Assembly (NCBI RefSeq): GCF_000620865.1
Contig: NZ_KK211190.1
Location: forward strand, 695,971-759,970
Source: Exiguobacterium sibiricum 7-3
GTDB lineage: Bacteria; Bacillota; Bacilli; Exiguobacteriales; Exiguobacteriaceae
Reading direction: 5' to 3'
DNA length: 64,000 bases
The notes under the pieces are model-generated. The model was not told the origin of the DNA, ran no database searches, and was given only the letters and a program-made list of their open reading frames with translations. The translations under genes and the position numbers were made by a program. Shown one piece after another: positions 15,786 to 24,316 of this stretch (its first letter is position 1; each line of letters begins with the position of its first letter).

Positions 15786-17566
15786 GCCAAACAACAAACG
15801 AATTGATTAAAGGTGGAAGTTTTGTACTGGATGAGTTACAAGCGGATCGTCTCTTTACACCGGAAGATTTTTCGGAAGAACACAAAATGATTGGTGACAT
15901 GACGGCGAAGTTCGTCGAAGACCGTGTCGTACCGGTTCTTGACCGGATTGAAAAACATGAGTTCGAATTGTCGGTCGGTCTCCTGCGCGAAGCAGGCGAG
16001 CTCGGCTTGCTCGGTGCTGATGTCCCGGAAGCATACGGCGGCTATCAGATGGATAAAATTTCGTCTTCAATCATCACGGAGAAGTTTGCCCGTGGTCGCT
16101 CGTTTGCCCTCAGTTATGGTGCCCACGTCGGGATTGGTTCATTGCCAATCGTCTTCTTCGGGAACGAAGAACAAAAACAAAAATATCTCCCGAAACTGTC
16201 TTCCGGTGAATGGATCGCGTCTTACGCGTTGACAGAACCGGGCTCAGGCTCGGATGCCCTCGGTGCGAAGACAACGGCAGTCTTGAATGAAGCCGGAACG
16301 CACTATATCTTGAACGGGGAAAAACAATGGATCACGAACGCCGGCTTCGCCAGTCTGTTCGTCGTCTACGCAAAAATCGACGGTGATAAATTTACGGCGT
16401 TCCTCGTCGAAGGCGAGTATCCAGGTGTCTCAACCGGACTCGAAGAACAAAAGATGGGGATCAAAGGATCGTCAACACGGACGCTAATCTTACAAGATGC
16501 GGAAGTGCCGGTTGAAAACGTCCTTGGTGAAATCGGTCGCGGACACGTCATCGCCTTTAACATCTTGAACGTCGGTCGTTATAAATTAGCGGTCGGTGCG
16601 GTCGGTTCATCAAAACGTGCGATTGATCTTGCGGTCCAGTATGCGAACGAACGCAAACAATTCAAAACACCAATCAGCTCGTTCCCATTGATTCAGGAAA
16701 AGCTGGCGACGATGTCGGCGCAGACTTATGCGATGGAAAGTTCGGTCTATCGGACAGGCGGATTGTTCCAGGACAGTCTCGATCAGTTGTCGGAAGAAGA
16801 GAGCAAAGACGGCAAGAAAATCGCGGATGCGATTGCCGAATACGCGATTGAATGCTCAATGAACAAAGTCTTCGCTTCGGAAACGTTTGATTATGTCATC
16901 GACGAAGCGGTCCAGATTCACGGTGGTTACGGCTTCATGGCCGAATACGAAGTCGAGAACATGTACCGTGATTCACGGATCAACCGGATCTTCGAAGGAA
17001 CAAACGAAATCAACCGTCTGCTCGTACCGGGCACGTTGCTGAAGAAAGCAATGAAAGGCGACTTACCGCTCCTCGCAGAAGCGCAACGTCTGCAACAGGA
17101 AGTCATGAGCTTCATGCCGACGGAAGTCGGATCGGAACCTCTTGACCGTGAACGTCATTTGCTTGCGATGATGAAAAAGATCTTCCTGCTGACGGCTGGA
17201 ACGGCCGTTCAGAAGTATCAGGACAAGCTCCAAGGCGAGCAGGAAATCCTCGCGAACACGGCTGACATCATGAGTGCAATCTATGCGCTGGAGTCGGCGA
17301 TCGTCCGGACGGAAAAAGCGATTGCTGCAAAAGGCGTCGAGAAGAACGAACTGAAAATCCGTTATACGGAGGTCTTTGCACAACAAGCGTTTGAAGGCGT
17401 TGAGCGGGACGCGAAGGAAACATTGTACGCGGCAGCAAGCGGCGACGAGTTACGGATGTTGCTCTCGGCACTGAAGAAGTTCAGCCGGTACCAGCCAATC
17501 AACTCGATCGGAACAAAACGTCTGATTGCGAAACGCTTGATCGAAGCCAACAAATATACTGTCTAA
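15782..17566 (+). CDS. fadE: FadE: acyl-CoA dehydrogenase
   Basis: FAD enzyme that makes trans-2-enoyl-CoA, the first oxidation of the cycle, passing electrons to ETF (not in the window). Landmarks: ALTEPGSGSDALGAKTT (about residues 150-166), QWITNAGFASLFVVYA, QIHGGYGFMAEYEVENMYRD (about residues 379-398) and INRIFEGTNEINRLL. At 594 residues it has the long C-terminal extension seen in the FadE class of Bacillales compared with the 380-residue short dehydrogenases. Last gene of fadNAE. Confidence 0.94.
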   Translation: MSQTTNELIKGGSFVLDELQADRLFTPEDFSEEHKMIGDMTAKFVEDRVVPVLDRIEKHEFELSVGLLREAGELGLLGADVPEAYGGYQMDKISSSIITEKFARGRSFALSYGAHVGIGSLPIVFFGNEEQKQKYLPKLSSGEWIASYALTEPGSGSDALGAKTTAVLNEAGTHYILNGEKQWITNAGFASLFVVYAKIDGDKFTAFLVEGEYPGVSTGLEEQKMGIKGSSTRTLILQDAEVPVENVLGEIGRGHVIAFNILNVGRYKLAVGAVGSSKRAIDLAVQYANERKQFKTPISSFPLIQEKLATMSAQTYAMESSVYRTGGLFQDSLDQLSEEESKDGKKIADAIAEYAIECSMNKVFASETFDYVIDEAVQIHGGYGFMAEYEVENMYRDSRINRIFEGTNEINRLLVPGTLLKKAMKGDLPLLAEAQRLQQEVMSFMPTEVGSEPLDRERHLLAMMKKIFLLTAGTAVQKYQDKLQGEQEILANTADIMSAIYALESAIVRTEKAIAAKGVEKNELKIRYTEVFAQQAFEGVERDAKETLYAAASGDELRMLLSALKKFSRYQPINSIGTKRLIAKRLIEANKYTV

Positions 17567-17579
17567 GTCAGGTTTACCG

Positions 17580-17621
17580 ATTCGCCTTTGCAGGGAAAAT
17601 CTCTGTAAAGGCGAATTTTTT
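17580..17621 (+). terminator. Terminator of fadNAE
   Basis: ATTCGCCTTTGCAG (17580-17593) pairs with CTGTAAAGGCGAAT (17603-17616, one G-U), then a run of T. Confidence 0.9.
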
Positions 17622-17642
17622 ACATTGAAGGAGGGAGCAGGC

Positions 17643-18098
17643 ATGCGACAAGACGTAACAGAACTTCAATTTGCCGTCGATTACTATAAATCGTTGGAGC
17701 GGCTTTCGGATGAAGAATGGCGGTTGCCGCTCGCAATCGATAAATGGACGATCCAGGAATGTGTCAGTCATCTGTTTTTATGGGATCGGTATTACCTCGA
17801 TCATGCGGTGTCGAAATTACCGGATGAACCGTTGACGCTGGTTGAAACCGACTACGATGAGTTCAATCGTCTGGCGGTCGAATATGCCCATCACATCGAT
17901 GCACTCGCCTTGTTGAGAAAAGCGATTGCCGTGCGGCAGGAATTGATCGCGCAGCTCGATCGGTTGACGGACGAGCAATATGAACGGACGTATGAAGGCA
18001 CATTCCGGCCGAAATCGTTTGTCGCCTCCTTCATTGCACACGATCACCATCATCAAGATCAAATCGATGCAGCGCTTGCCCGCTTGAAACGGGGCTGA
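17643..18098 (+). CDS. DinB superfamily protein
   Basis: 151 residues, four-helix DinB/YfiT-like fold with metal-ligand histidines: VSHLFLWDRYYLDH (about residue 38) and FIAHDHHHQDQIDAAL (about residues 130-145). Such proteins are thiol transferases or unknown hydrolases; substrate cannot be given. ATG at 17643 follows GGAGGGAG. It sits between the fad operon and yusI, where B. subtilis has no equivalent. Confidence 0.8.
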   Translation: MRQDVTELQFAVDYYKSLERLSDEEWRLPLAIDKWTIQECVSHLFLWDRYYLDHAVSKLPDEPLTLVETDYDEFNRLAVEYAHHIDALALLRKAIAVRQELIAQLDRLTDEQYERTYEGTFRPKSFVASFIAHDHHHQDQIDAALARLKRG

Positions 18099-18134
18099 CC
18101 AATCTGCTAGTCTGAAGACAGAGGTGAGGAAAAG

Positions 18135-18488
18135 ATGGTAACTATGTATGGCTATCCAAAATGCAGTACGTGTGTCAAAGCAAAAAAGGCACTTGAGGCA
18201 AATGGCGTCGAGGTCGATTATAAACACATCGTCGAGGAGACACCAAGTGCCGAGACGATTCAGGCACTTCATCAAAAGAGTGGCGAGCCATTGAAGAAGT
18301 TTTTTAACACGAGTGGTCAATCGTACCGTTCGCAAGGCATCAAGGACCGCCTGCCGAATCTGTCGGAACAGGAGCAATATGAATTGCTCGCGAGTGACGG
18401 CATGTTGCTCAAACGACCGATCGTAACAGACGGGAAAGACGTGACGATTGGATTCAAAGAAGAACTCTATCACGGAAAATGGTATTAA
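18135..18488 (+). CDS. Spx/ArsC-family thioredoxin-fold protein (YusI-like)
   Basis: 117 residues. CSTC at residues 11-14 is the CxxC of the ArsC/Spx family, and the C-terminus [20 protein letters not shown] is the conserved KRPI segment. It lies just before gcvH as yusI does in B. subtilis, so it is the YusI orthologue by position rather than the regulator Spx (which lacks this context). Biochemical role unknown. ATG follows GAGGTGAGGAAAAG. Confidence 0.82.
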   Translation: MVTMYGYPKCSTCVKAKKALEANGVEVDYKHIVEETPSAETIQALHQKSGEPLKKFFNTSGQSYRSQGIKDRLPNLSEQEQYELLASDGMLLKRPIVTDGKDVTIGFKEELYHGKWY

Positions 18489-18552
18489 GAAGGCTAGTTC
18501 ATTTGGTATACTGAATGCGTTAGTCCACTATAGATCACAGGGGGAATCGCAA

Positions 18553-18936
18553 ATGAGTCAAGTCAAAGACAATCTACGTTATTCGGAAGAGCATGAATGG
18601 GTCGAAGTAACAGGAAACAAGGCACGAATCGGTATTACGGATTTCGCGCAACATGAACTTGGCGATATCGTCTTCGTTGAACTGCCAGAAGTCGGCGATA
18701 CGATTTCGGCAAACGAGCCGTTTGGTTCAGTCGAATCTGTTAAAACGGTATCCGAATTGTACGCACCGATTTCAGGGAAAGTCGTTGCCATCAATGAATC
18801 ACTGTCAGATTCCCCGGAACTCGTTAACGAATCACCATTCGAAGGTGCTTGGATGGTCGATATCGAGATCGCAGACGAAGCACAAGTCGAAGCATTGATG
18901 GACGCTGCTGCTTACAAATCAATGATCAACGAGTAA
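18553..18936 (+). CDS. gcvH: Glycine cleavage system H protein
   Basis: Carries the lipoyl arm of the glycine cleavage complex; in Bacillales it also acts in lipoate relay from LipM to the dehydrogenases. The lipoylated lysine is in [14 protein letters not shown] (about residue 63). 127 residues, full length. ATG at 18553 after GGGGGAATCGCAA; the frame open from 18448 overlaps yusI and is not used. gcvT and gcvP are not nearby. lipA is also in this window. Confidence 0.95.
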   Translation: MSQVKDNLRYSEEHEWVEVTGNKARIGITDFAQHELGDIVFVELPEVGDTISANEPFGSVESVKTVSELYAPISGKVVAINESLSDSPELVNESPFEGAWMVDIEIADEAQVEALMDAAAYKSMINE

Positions 18937-18947
18937 TACTTAACGAA

Positions 18948-18990
18948 AAGATGACAAGGAAACGATTTCGTTTCCTCGTCGTCTTTTTTT
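18948..18990 (+). terminator. Terminator after gcvH
   Basis: Long stem: AAGATGAC-N-AGGAAACG (from 18948) with CGTTTCCT-N-GTCGTCTT (to about 18985), then a run of T. Confidence 0.9.
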
Positions 18991-19036
18991 CTGTATACTG
19001 GCACAAGATAAGAAATAGGAAGGGAGGACAGGATTA

Positions 19037-19315
19037 ATGAAGGAAGTCATAGCAGTACCAGAAAACGGTTTTTTGTATGTCTATGCACCGATGTGTGGGA
19101 CGTGTGCCATCGCAAGCCGGATGCTTACGATTGTCGAAGCGACAAAAGACGGGGAATGGATTCAACAAGCGAATGGAAATTTCATTCCGGAGTTTTTGGA
19201 ACAAGCCCAGGTCATGAGTGTTCCCGCTTTATTAAAAATCGAGGATAATCGAGTCGTATCAAGGCTTTATGCCTTCCAATCGGTTCAAAATGTCTTTGCG
19301 TTTTGTACCGAATAA
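19037..19315 (+). CDS. Thioredoxin-like protein (YusE-like)
   Basis: 92 residues. Single thioredoxin-fold domain with CGTC active-site pair in YAPMCGTCAIASRML (residues 12-26) and the cis-proline segment QVMSVPALLKIED. Probably a small cytosolic dithiol reductase or redox sensor. Matches the position of yusE in the B. subtilis yus cluster. ATG at 19037 follows GGGAGGACAGGATTA. Confidence 0.8.
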   Translation: MKEVIAVPENGFLYVYAPMCGTCAIASRMLTIVEATKDGEWIQQANGNFIPEFLEQAQVMSVPALLKIEDNRVVSRLYAFQSVQNVFAFCTE

Positions 19316-19377
19316 GAAGAGGAATCAAAAAAAGATTTCTCTTTACGCTAAATTGTCGGAATATTTACAATAATTGA

Positions 19378-19407
19378 TTGACAATGCTAAATTATGAATG
19401 GTATATT
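19378..19407 (+). promoter_or_regulatory. SigA-type promoter of candidate ncRNA
   Basis: Consensus TTGACA (19378-19383), 18-base spacer, TATATT (19402-19407). Transcription would begin near 19414, where no coding frame follows. Confidence 0.75.
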
Positions 19408-19413
19408 CATATC

Positions 19414-19731
19414 AACTTCTAGAAATACTTTATAGGAAGTCTGGCAGAGATGTAAATCGGCTGTTTCTTTTCATGACAGAACCGCTCAACAAAATCCTAG
19501 GTTGTTTGTTTGTCTCCCCTTAAGTCGTCCCCCAAAGACGAAGCGGCCCAAAAAGACCATCCAGGATTGGAGCAGGTAATCTGAATGCGAGGACAGTTTG
19601 GTTTATATGTCGAAAGGGCGCCGTCCTCTGGTACGACGAACGAAGAAGTTCGTGTCAGGGCTGGGTTTTCCTTCGTAGTGTTTCTAACCACATTATTCGT
19701 GTTGCCGGTTCTCCGGCAGCGCCTTTTTTTT
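19414..19731 (+). ncRNA. Candidate stand-alone structured RNA, about 317 nt, family not identified
   Basis: The 546-base gap 19316-19861 has no credible gene but a full transcription unit: strong promoter (19378-19407), several helices and a strong terminator (TGCCGG 19703 with CCGGCA 19713, then eight T at 19724-19731). Helices seen: CGGCTGT (19458) with ACAG-AA-CCG (19476-19484); AATCCT (19493) with AGGATT (19563), enclosing CGTC (19526) with GACG (19537); GAGGAC (19589) with GTCCTC (19623); ACGAAC (19636) with GTTCGT (19648). It lacks the signatures I know for tmRNA, RNase P, SRP RNA, T-box and common riboswitches. 6S RNA or a new family remain possible. A second promoter for yrrT follows it, so it is probably not an operon leader. 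Confidence 0.6.
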
Positions 19732-19759
19732 GTTTTCGAAAGATTTTCGAGCAGTCGTC

Positions 19760-19788
19760 TTGCCAATCAGAAATGACCCTGCTACAAT
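19760..19788 (+). promoter_or_regulatory. SigA-type promoter of the yrrT-luxS-mccAB operon
   Basis: TTGCCA (19760-19765), 17-base spacer, TACAAT (19783-19788), 73 bases before yrrT and 28 bases after the ncRNA terminator. Confidence 0.7.
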
Positions 19789-19806
19789 GCGATTAAGGTA
19801 AATTAC

Positions 19807-19837
19807 TTTAATTCATATCCGATTAGTCGGAATTAAA
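19807..19837. promoter_or_regulatory. CymR-like operator before yrrT
   Basis: TTTAATTC (19807-19814) and GAATTAAA (19830-19837) form an inverted repeat, with GGAATT as in CymR sites of Bacillales; CCGA/TCGG pair in the centre. It lies just downstream of the expected start of transcription. In B. subtilis the yrrT operon is repressed by CymR with CysK when cysteine is plentiful. Confidence 0.55.
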
Positions 19838-19861
19838 AAGAGATACGGAGGACGAACAGGC

Positions 19862-20500
19862 ATGACAGTACGTTTTATGGATGTATTTACAGAGTGGGCG
19901 TCAACATACGACGACACGGTTACGGGGCACGATCCGGAGTACAAAGAAGTCTTTCGTCGTTATGAAGAAATATTAGATACGGTGGCAACAAAAGCGATCT
20001 CACCGGTCGTCGAGTTCGGGGCTGGAACAGGGAACCTGACCCAACGGTTGCTCGATCGGCATCAAGACGTTTTGGCGGTGGAACCGAGCCCGGAAATGCG
20101 GGAAATCCTCATCGATAAGATTCCGACGTTACCTGTACAGGACGGACACTTCCTGTCCTTTACGGCAGACCATGCGAAAAGTTTTGTTTCGACCTATGCG
20201 TTTCATCATCTGACGGATGAGGAAAAGGGAGAAGCAGTTGATCTGATGGCGAAGATTTTGCCGGAAGACGGAAAAATCGTCTACGCCGACACGATGTTCG
20301 TATCGGAAGAAGCGCGTTTGCAGACGATCGCTGAAGCGAAAGCACAAGGATTTAACGGTTTGGCAGAAGACTTGGAACGTGAGTTTTATCCACTGATTCC
20401 GGTCATGGAACAAATTTTTGCGTCACGTGGATTTGACGTGACATTCACACAATACAATCACTTCGTCTGGCTCGTAGAAGCCGAGAAAATGGGGGAATAA
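19862..20500 (+). CDS. yrrT: SAM-dependent methyltransferase YrrT
   Basis: 212 residues. SAM motif I is VVEFGAGTGNLTQRLL (about residues 49-64), with VEPSPEMREIL as the acidic second strand. First gene of a methionine-to-cysteine operon, like B. subtilis yrrT-mtnN-mccA-mccB; the methyl acceptor is not established. ATG after CGGAGGACGAACAGGC. Next gene (luxS) follows after 3 bases. Confidence 0.85.
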   Translation: MTVRFMDVFTEWASTYDDTVTGHDPEYKEVFRRYEEILDTVATKAISPVVEFGAGTGNLTQRLLDRHQDVLAVEPSPEMREILIDKIPTLPVQDGHFLSFTADHAKSFVSTYAFHHLTDEEKGEAVDLMAKILPEDGKIVYADTMFVSEEARLQTIAEAKAQGFNGLAEDLEREFYPLIPVMEQIFASRGFDVTFTQYNHFVWLVEAEKMGE

Positions 20501-20503
20501 ATC

Positions 20504-20968
20504 ATGACACTTAAAAAAATGAACGTAGAAAGCTTTAACTTGGATCATACGAAAGTCAAAGCACCATATATTCGCGTTGCCGGTTACAAAGACGGAAAAG
20601 TTGACCAAGTCGTCAAATACGACATTCGTTTCACACAACCAAACGTCGAGCAAATGCCGATGCGTGCGATGCACACACTGGAACATTTACTGGCAGAAAA
20701 CATCCGTAACTATTCGGATGATGTCATCGATGTCTCGCCAATGGGTTGCCAAACAGGTTTCTACATGGCGATGATGAACTTTGATTCTGTCGAAAAAATG
20801 AGCGAACTCGTTGAGAAGACATTACAAGACGTCTTAGCAGCAGAAGAAATTCCAGCGCAAAACGAAGTCCAATGCGGATTCGCAAGCGCCCACGACCTTA
20901 AAGGAGCGAAGCACTATGCCGAGAAAATGCTTGCCGGTCGTGATGAATGGGACATCGTCTTCGGATGA
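20504..20968 (+). CDS. luxS: S-ribosylhomocysteine lyase LuxS
   Basis: Metalloenzyme that splits S-ribosylhomocysteine into homocysteine and DPD, the AI-2 precursor. The HxxxH metal pair is in HTLEHLLAENIRNY (about residues 53-57) and the third ligand cysteine in NEVQCGFASAHDLKGA (about residue 123). 154 residues, full length. Here it occupies the place that mtnN has in the B. subtilis operon; homocysteine made here can pass straight to MccA/MccB. The stop overlaps the mccA start (ATGA). Confidence 0.96.
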   Translation: MTLKKMNVESFNLDHTKVKAPYIRVAGYKDGKVDQVVKYDIRFTQPNVEQMPMRAMHTLEHLLAENIRNYSDDVIDVSPMGCQTGFYMAMMNFDSVEKMSELVEKTLQDVLAAEEIPAQNEVQCGFASAHDLKGAKHYAEKMLAGRDEWDIVFG

Positions 20969-21888
20969 TTGCGAAGTCAGTTCGCGACCTCGTCGGAAAT
21001 ACGCCGCTTTACGAGATTACTTCATTCGATTTGCCTGCTGGTACGCGGATTTTGGCGAAGCTCGAATGGATGAACCCTGGGGGCAGCGTCAAAGACCGCC
21101 TTGGCATTCAACTCGTTGATGCCGCAATCGAACAAGGATATGTGACACCAGGTGGAACGATCATCGAACCGACAGCCGGGAATACCGGCATCGGTTTGGC
21201 GCTCGCCGCCAAAAAATATGATCTAGAGGTCATCTGTGTCGTTCCGGAAAAGTTCAGCCAGGAGAAACAGACGTTGATGCGGGCACTCGGCGCGACTGTC
21301 GTCAACACACCGACTGAGCTCGATATGCAGGGTGCGATCGATAAAGCAAAAGAACTCGGACAAACGATTCCTAACAGTTATGTTCCGCTTCAATTCGAAA
21401 ACGAAGAAAATCCGGTTACGTATCAGCGGACACTTGGTCCTGAGCTGATGGCGGAACTGGATCAGATTGATTGGTTCGTTGCCGGATGCGGATCAGGTGG
21501 AACGTTTGCCGGAACAGCGGCTTATTTAAAAGAACGTCTCGGGACGAAAGGTGCAATCGTCGAACCGGAAGGCTCCGTCCTCAATGGGGGACCAGCCGGA
21601 CCGCACAAGACGGAAGGCATCGGGACGGCCAAATGGCCAAGTCTCGTCTCTCGCGACTTAGTAGATGAAATTCATACGGTTTCGGATCATGATGCATTCA
21701 CGAAAGTCCATGAATTGGCGGCTCGTGAAGGGTTGCTCGTCGGCAGTTCAGCCGGTGCGGCACTCGTAGCAGCGCTTGATCTGGCAAACCGTTTTCCCGG
21801 CAGTACCATCGTCACCGTCTTCGCGGACAGTGCCGAGCGGTATTTGAGCCAACAAATCTTTGAAAAGGTGGACGAGACACATGCGTAA
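20965..21888 (+). CDS. mccA: MccA: O-acetylserine-dependent cystathionine beta-synthase / cysteine synthase family
   Basis: PLP enzyme that joins homocysteine and O-acetylserine to cystathionine in reverse transsulfuration. PLP lysine in NPGGSVKDRLG (about residue 42), substrate loop EPTAGNTGIGLALAA (about residues 69-83). 307 residues. The pairing with mccB and luxS favours MccA over plain CysK. ATG at 20965 overlaps the luxS stop; the binding site is weak, so translation is probably coupled. Confidence 0.88.
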   Translation: MIAKSVRDLVGNTPLYEITSFDLPAGTRILAKLEWMNPGGSVKDRLGIQLVDAAIEQGYVTPGGTIIEPTAGNTGIGLALAAKKYDLEVICVVPEKFSQEKQTLMRALGATVVNTPTELDMQGAIDKAKELGQTIPNSYVPLQFENEENPVTYQRTLGPELMAELDQIDWFVAGCGSGGTFAGTAAYLKERLGTKGAIVEPEGSVLNGGPAGPHKTEGIGTAKWPSLVSRDLVDEIHTVSDHDAFTKVHELAAREGLLVGSSAGAALVAALDLANRFPGSTIVTVFADSAERYLSQQIFEKVDETHA

Positions 21889-23047
21889 AAAGACAGCATT
21901 GATTCATGGAGGAACAGGCGTCGATCGAGCAACAGGTGCCGTTACACCTCCGATCTATCAAACAAGTACGTACAAACAAGAGAAAATCGGTCAATTAAAA
22001 GAAGGCTACGAATACTCGCGGACAGCCAACCCGACACGGACGAGCATTGAACGATTGATCGCCGACCTCGAGGGTGGCGCACGTGGTTTTGCCTTCGGAT
22101 CAGGAATGGCTGCGATTCACGCGGTTTTCAACCTGCTTGAGTCAGGTGACCATATCGTCATGACCGATGACGTCTACGGCGGAACGTTCCGTTTGATGCA
22201 ACGTGTCTTACCGAAATTCAACATCCAAGTGACATTCGTCGATACGACGGATCTCGCCGCGACGGAAGCCGCGGTTCAAGACAACACGAAGATGTTGTAT
22301 GTCGAAACACCAACGAACCCGTTATTGAAAGTCACGGATATCGCGGCTGTCGCTGAAATCGCGAAGCGCAATAACCTGAAACTCGTCGTCGATAACACAT
22401 TCGCGACACCATACTTGCAACAACCACTCGCACTCGGTGCAGATATCGTTCTGCACAGCGCGACAAAATACATCGGCGGTCACTCGGACGTCGTCGCTGG
22501 ACTCGTCGTCGTCAACAGCGACGAGCTCGGAGAAGATCTTCACTTCATCCAAAACTCGACCGGCGGTATTCTTGGACCGCAGGACAGCTTCCTGCTCGTC
22601 CGTGGATTACGGACGCTTGGTATCCGGATGGATGCAATCGAAGAAACATCACATGATCTCGTTCAGTTCTTACAGGAACAAGACGTCGTCTCAAACATCT
22701 TCTACCCAGGACTTCCAACACATCCGGGACATGCGACACAACAAAAACAGGCGACTGGTTTTGGCGGCATGATCAGCTTTGATGTCGGATCAGCGGAAAA
22801 CGCGGAGAAACTCGTCGAAGCGACACATTTCTTCACGTTGGCTGAGAGTCTTGGAGCTGTTGAAAGCTTGATTTCTGTTCCGGCACGCATGACACATGCC
22901 TCGATTCCGGCAGAACGTCGCGCTGAGCTCGGCATTACGGATGGTCTTGTCCGGATTTCGGTTGGACTTGAGGATGCAGAAGACTTGAAAGAAGATTTAG
23001 CACGTGCTTTCAGCCTGCTTCAGCCGGTTTCAGAAAAAACTGTTTGA
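21881..23047 (+). CDS. mccB: MccB: cystathionine gamma-lyase / homocysteine gamma-lyase
   Basis: PLP enzyme of the Cys/Met metabolism family; splits cystathionine to cysteine, 2-oxobutyrate and ammonia. PLP lysine in HSATKYIGGHSDVVAG (about residue 196); YSRTANPTRTSIERLIADLE near residue 45. 388 residues. ATG at 21881 after AAGGTGG, eight bases inside mccA. Closely related enzymes (MetB, MetC, MetI) share all these motifs; operon context decides. Confidence 0.88.
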   Translation: MRKKTALIHGGTGVDRATGAVTPPIYQTSTYKQEKIGQLKEGYEYSRTANPTRTSIERLIADLEGGARGFAFGSGMAAIHAVFNLLESGDHIVMTDDVYGGTFRLMQRVLPKFNIQVTFVDTTDLAATEAAVQDNTKMLYVETPTNPLLKVTDIAAVAEIAKRNNLKLVVDNTFATPYLQQPLALGADIVLHSATKYIGGHSDVVAGLVVVNSDELGEDLHFIQNSTGGILGPQDSFLLVRGLRTLGIRMDAIEETSHDLVQFLQEQDVVSNIFYPGLPTHPGHATQQKQATGFGGMISFDVGSAENAEKLVEATHFFTLAESLGAVESLISVPARMTHASIPAERRAELGITDGLVRISVGLEDAEDLKEDLARAFSLLQPVSEKTV

Positions 23048-23106
23048 CAAGCAAAATAAGCCCTGCTAATATTCAGATTATATTAAAAATAACTAAATAC
23101 CGATAA

Positions 23107-23274
23107 CTCTTATCGAGAGTGGTGGAGGGACTGGCCCGATGAAACCCGGCAACCGCGGAATTTATTCCGAAGTGGTGCTAATTCCAGCAGACGAATGTCT
23201 GCAAGATGAGAGCAAATGGTTTTGTGTACTGAAAAAGTGCGCGCGTTTGCTCTAAAACGTGCGCACTTTTTTTT
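23107..23274 (+). promoter_or_regulatory. SAM-I riboswitch (S-box) with terminator controlling metNPQ
   Basis: Aptamer 23107-23212: CTCTTATC/GATGAGAG closing stem, GAGGGACTGGCCCGATGAAA, CCCGGCAACC and the GGTGCTAATTCC core are all canonical. Expression platform: terminator 23232-23274 with AGTGCGC (23236) and GCGCACT (23261) arms plus CGTTT/AAACG, ending in T8. GAGAGCAAA (from 23208) can pair with TTTGCTCT (23246-23253) in the terminator loop, giving the antiterminator. High SAM therefore turns off metNPQ. Confidence 0.96.
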
Positions 23275-23293
23275 ACGTTTAGGAGGGACAGTA

Positions 23294-24316
23294 TTGATTC
23301 GCTTACAGGATGTAGGAAAGATTTATCGCTCGAAGCGCGGATCGGTTGAAGCCGTCGTCAATGTCGACTTAACAATCGAGCGCGGTGAAATTTTTGGAAT
23401 AATCGGTTATTCGGGAGCAGGGAAATCGACGCTGATTCGATTGCTGAATATGTTGGAAGCTCCGACGAGTGGCTCGATCCAAATCGACGGAGTCGAAATG
23501 ACGACGTTACGTCCAAAAGAATTACGCGGTGTTCGGAAAAACGTCTCGATGGTGTTCCAGCACTTTAACCTGCTTTGGTCGCGGACGGTTGAAGAAAACA
23601 TCATGTTCCCTTTGGAACTTGGTGGTTATCCGAAAGCACGCCGTAAAGAACGGGTCGCTGAACTGATTCAACTCGTTGGACTCGACGGACGCGAAGGTGC
23701 TTACCCGTCCCAACTGTCAGGTGGACAAAAGCAACGGGTCGGGATTGCCCGGGCCCTGGCATCAAACCCGGATGTCTTACTATGTGACGAAGCGACAAGC
23801 GCGCTGGATCCGAAAACGACGGACTCAATTTTAGAGTTGCTTGTCGACATCAACAAAAAATTGAAACTGACGATCGTCTTGATCACACACGAGATGCATG
23901 TCATTCAAAAAATCTGTCACCGGGTTGCTGTCATGGAAGCCGGGAAAATCGTTGAACAGGGACCGGTTGCCGAAGTATTCCGTCACCCGAAACAGGCGAT
24001 GACAAAAGAGTTCGTCAAACAATTGACATCACCATCCGAAAACGAATTGACGTTTGCGAAATTACGCGAACGCTACCCGACCGGAAAAATCGTCCAGCTG
24101 ACGTTCGTCGGTTCGACGGCGGAAAGTCCGATCCTTGCCGAAGTCATGAAAGATTCGAACTTATTATTCAATATCATCGGCGGAAACGTCGGACAGACGC
24201 AGGACGGAGCACTCGGAACGCTGTTCATTCAGTTGCTCGGATCGGAACAGGAAGCACAAGTGGTCATCGCCAAACTTCAAGCGAGTGACGTTGAAGTGGA
24301 GGTGGATCACCGATGA
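23294..24316 (+). CDS. metN: Methionine ABC transporter ATP-binding protein MetN
   Basis: ATPase of the MetNPQ importer of methionine. Walker A GYSGAGKSTLIRLL (about residue 38), signature LSGGQKQRVGIARAL (about residue 140), Walker B VLLCDEATSALDP. The C-terminal part (about residues 265-340) is the methionine-sensing NIL domain. TTG start at 23294 preceded by AGGAGG at 23281; the frame open from 23216 would begin inside the riboswitch and is rejected. 340 residues. Confidence 0.95.
   Translation: MIRLQDVGKIYRSKRGSVEAVVNVDLTIERGEIFGIIGYSGAGKSTLIRLLNMLEAPTSGSIQIDGVEMTTLRPKELRGVRKNVSMVFQHFNLLWSRTVEENIMFPLELGGYPKARRKERVAELIQLVGLDGREGAYPSQLSGGQKQRVGIARALASNPDVLLCDEATSALDPKTTDSILELLVDINKKLKLTIVLITHEMHVIQKICHRVAVMEAGKIVEQGPVAEVFRHPKQAMTKEFVKQLTSPSENELTFAKLRERYPTGKIVQLTFVGSTAESPILAEVMKDSNLLFNIIGGNVGQTQDGALGTLFIQLLGSEQEAQVVIAKLQASDVEVEVDHR

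Noticed and set aside
16674-17644. Series of minus-strand frames under fadE
   Set aside because: No family resemblance, no ribosome binding sites, and rich in Arg/Ser as expected for shadow frames.
19414-19731. T-box or tmRNA at the 19.4-kb RNA
   Set aside because: No AGGGTGGAACCGCG-type antiterminator core, no specifier loop and no tRNA-like ends are visible; the element also has its own terminator before the next promoter.
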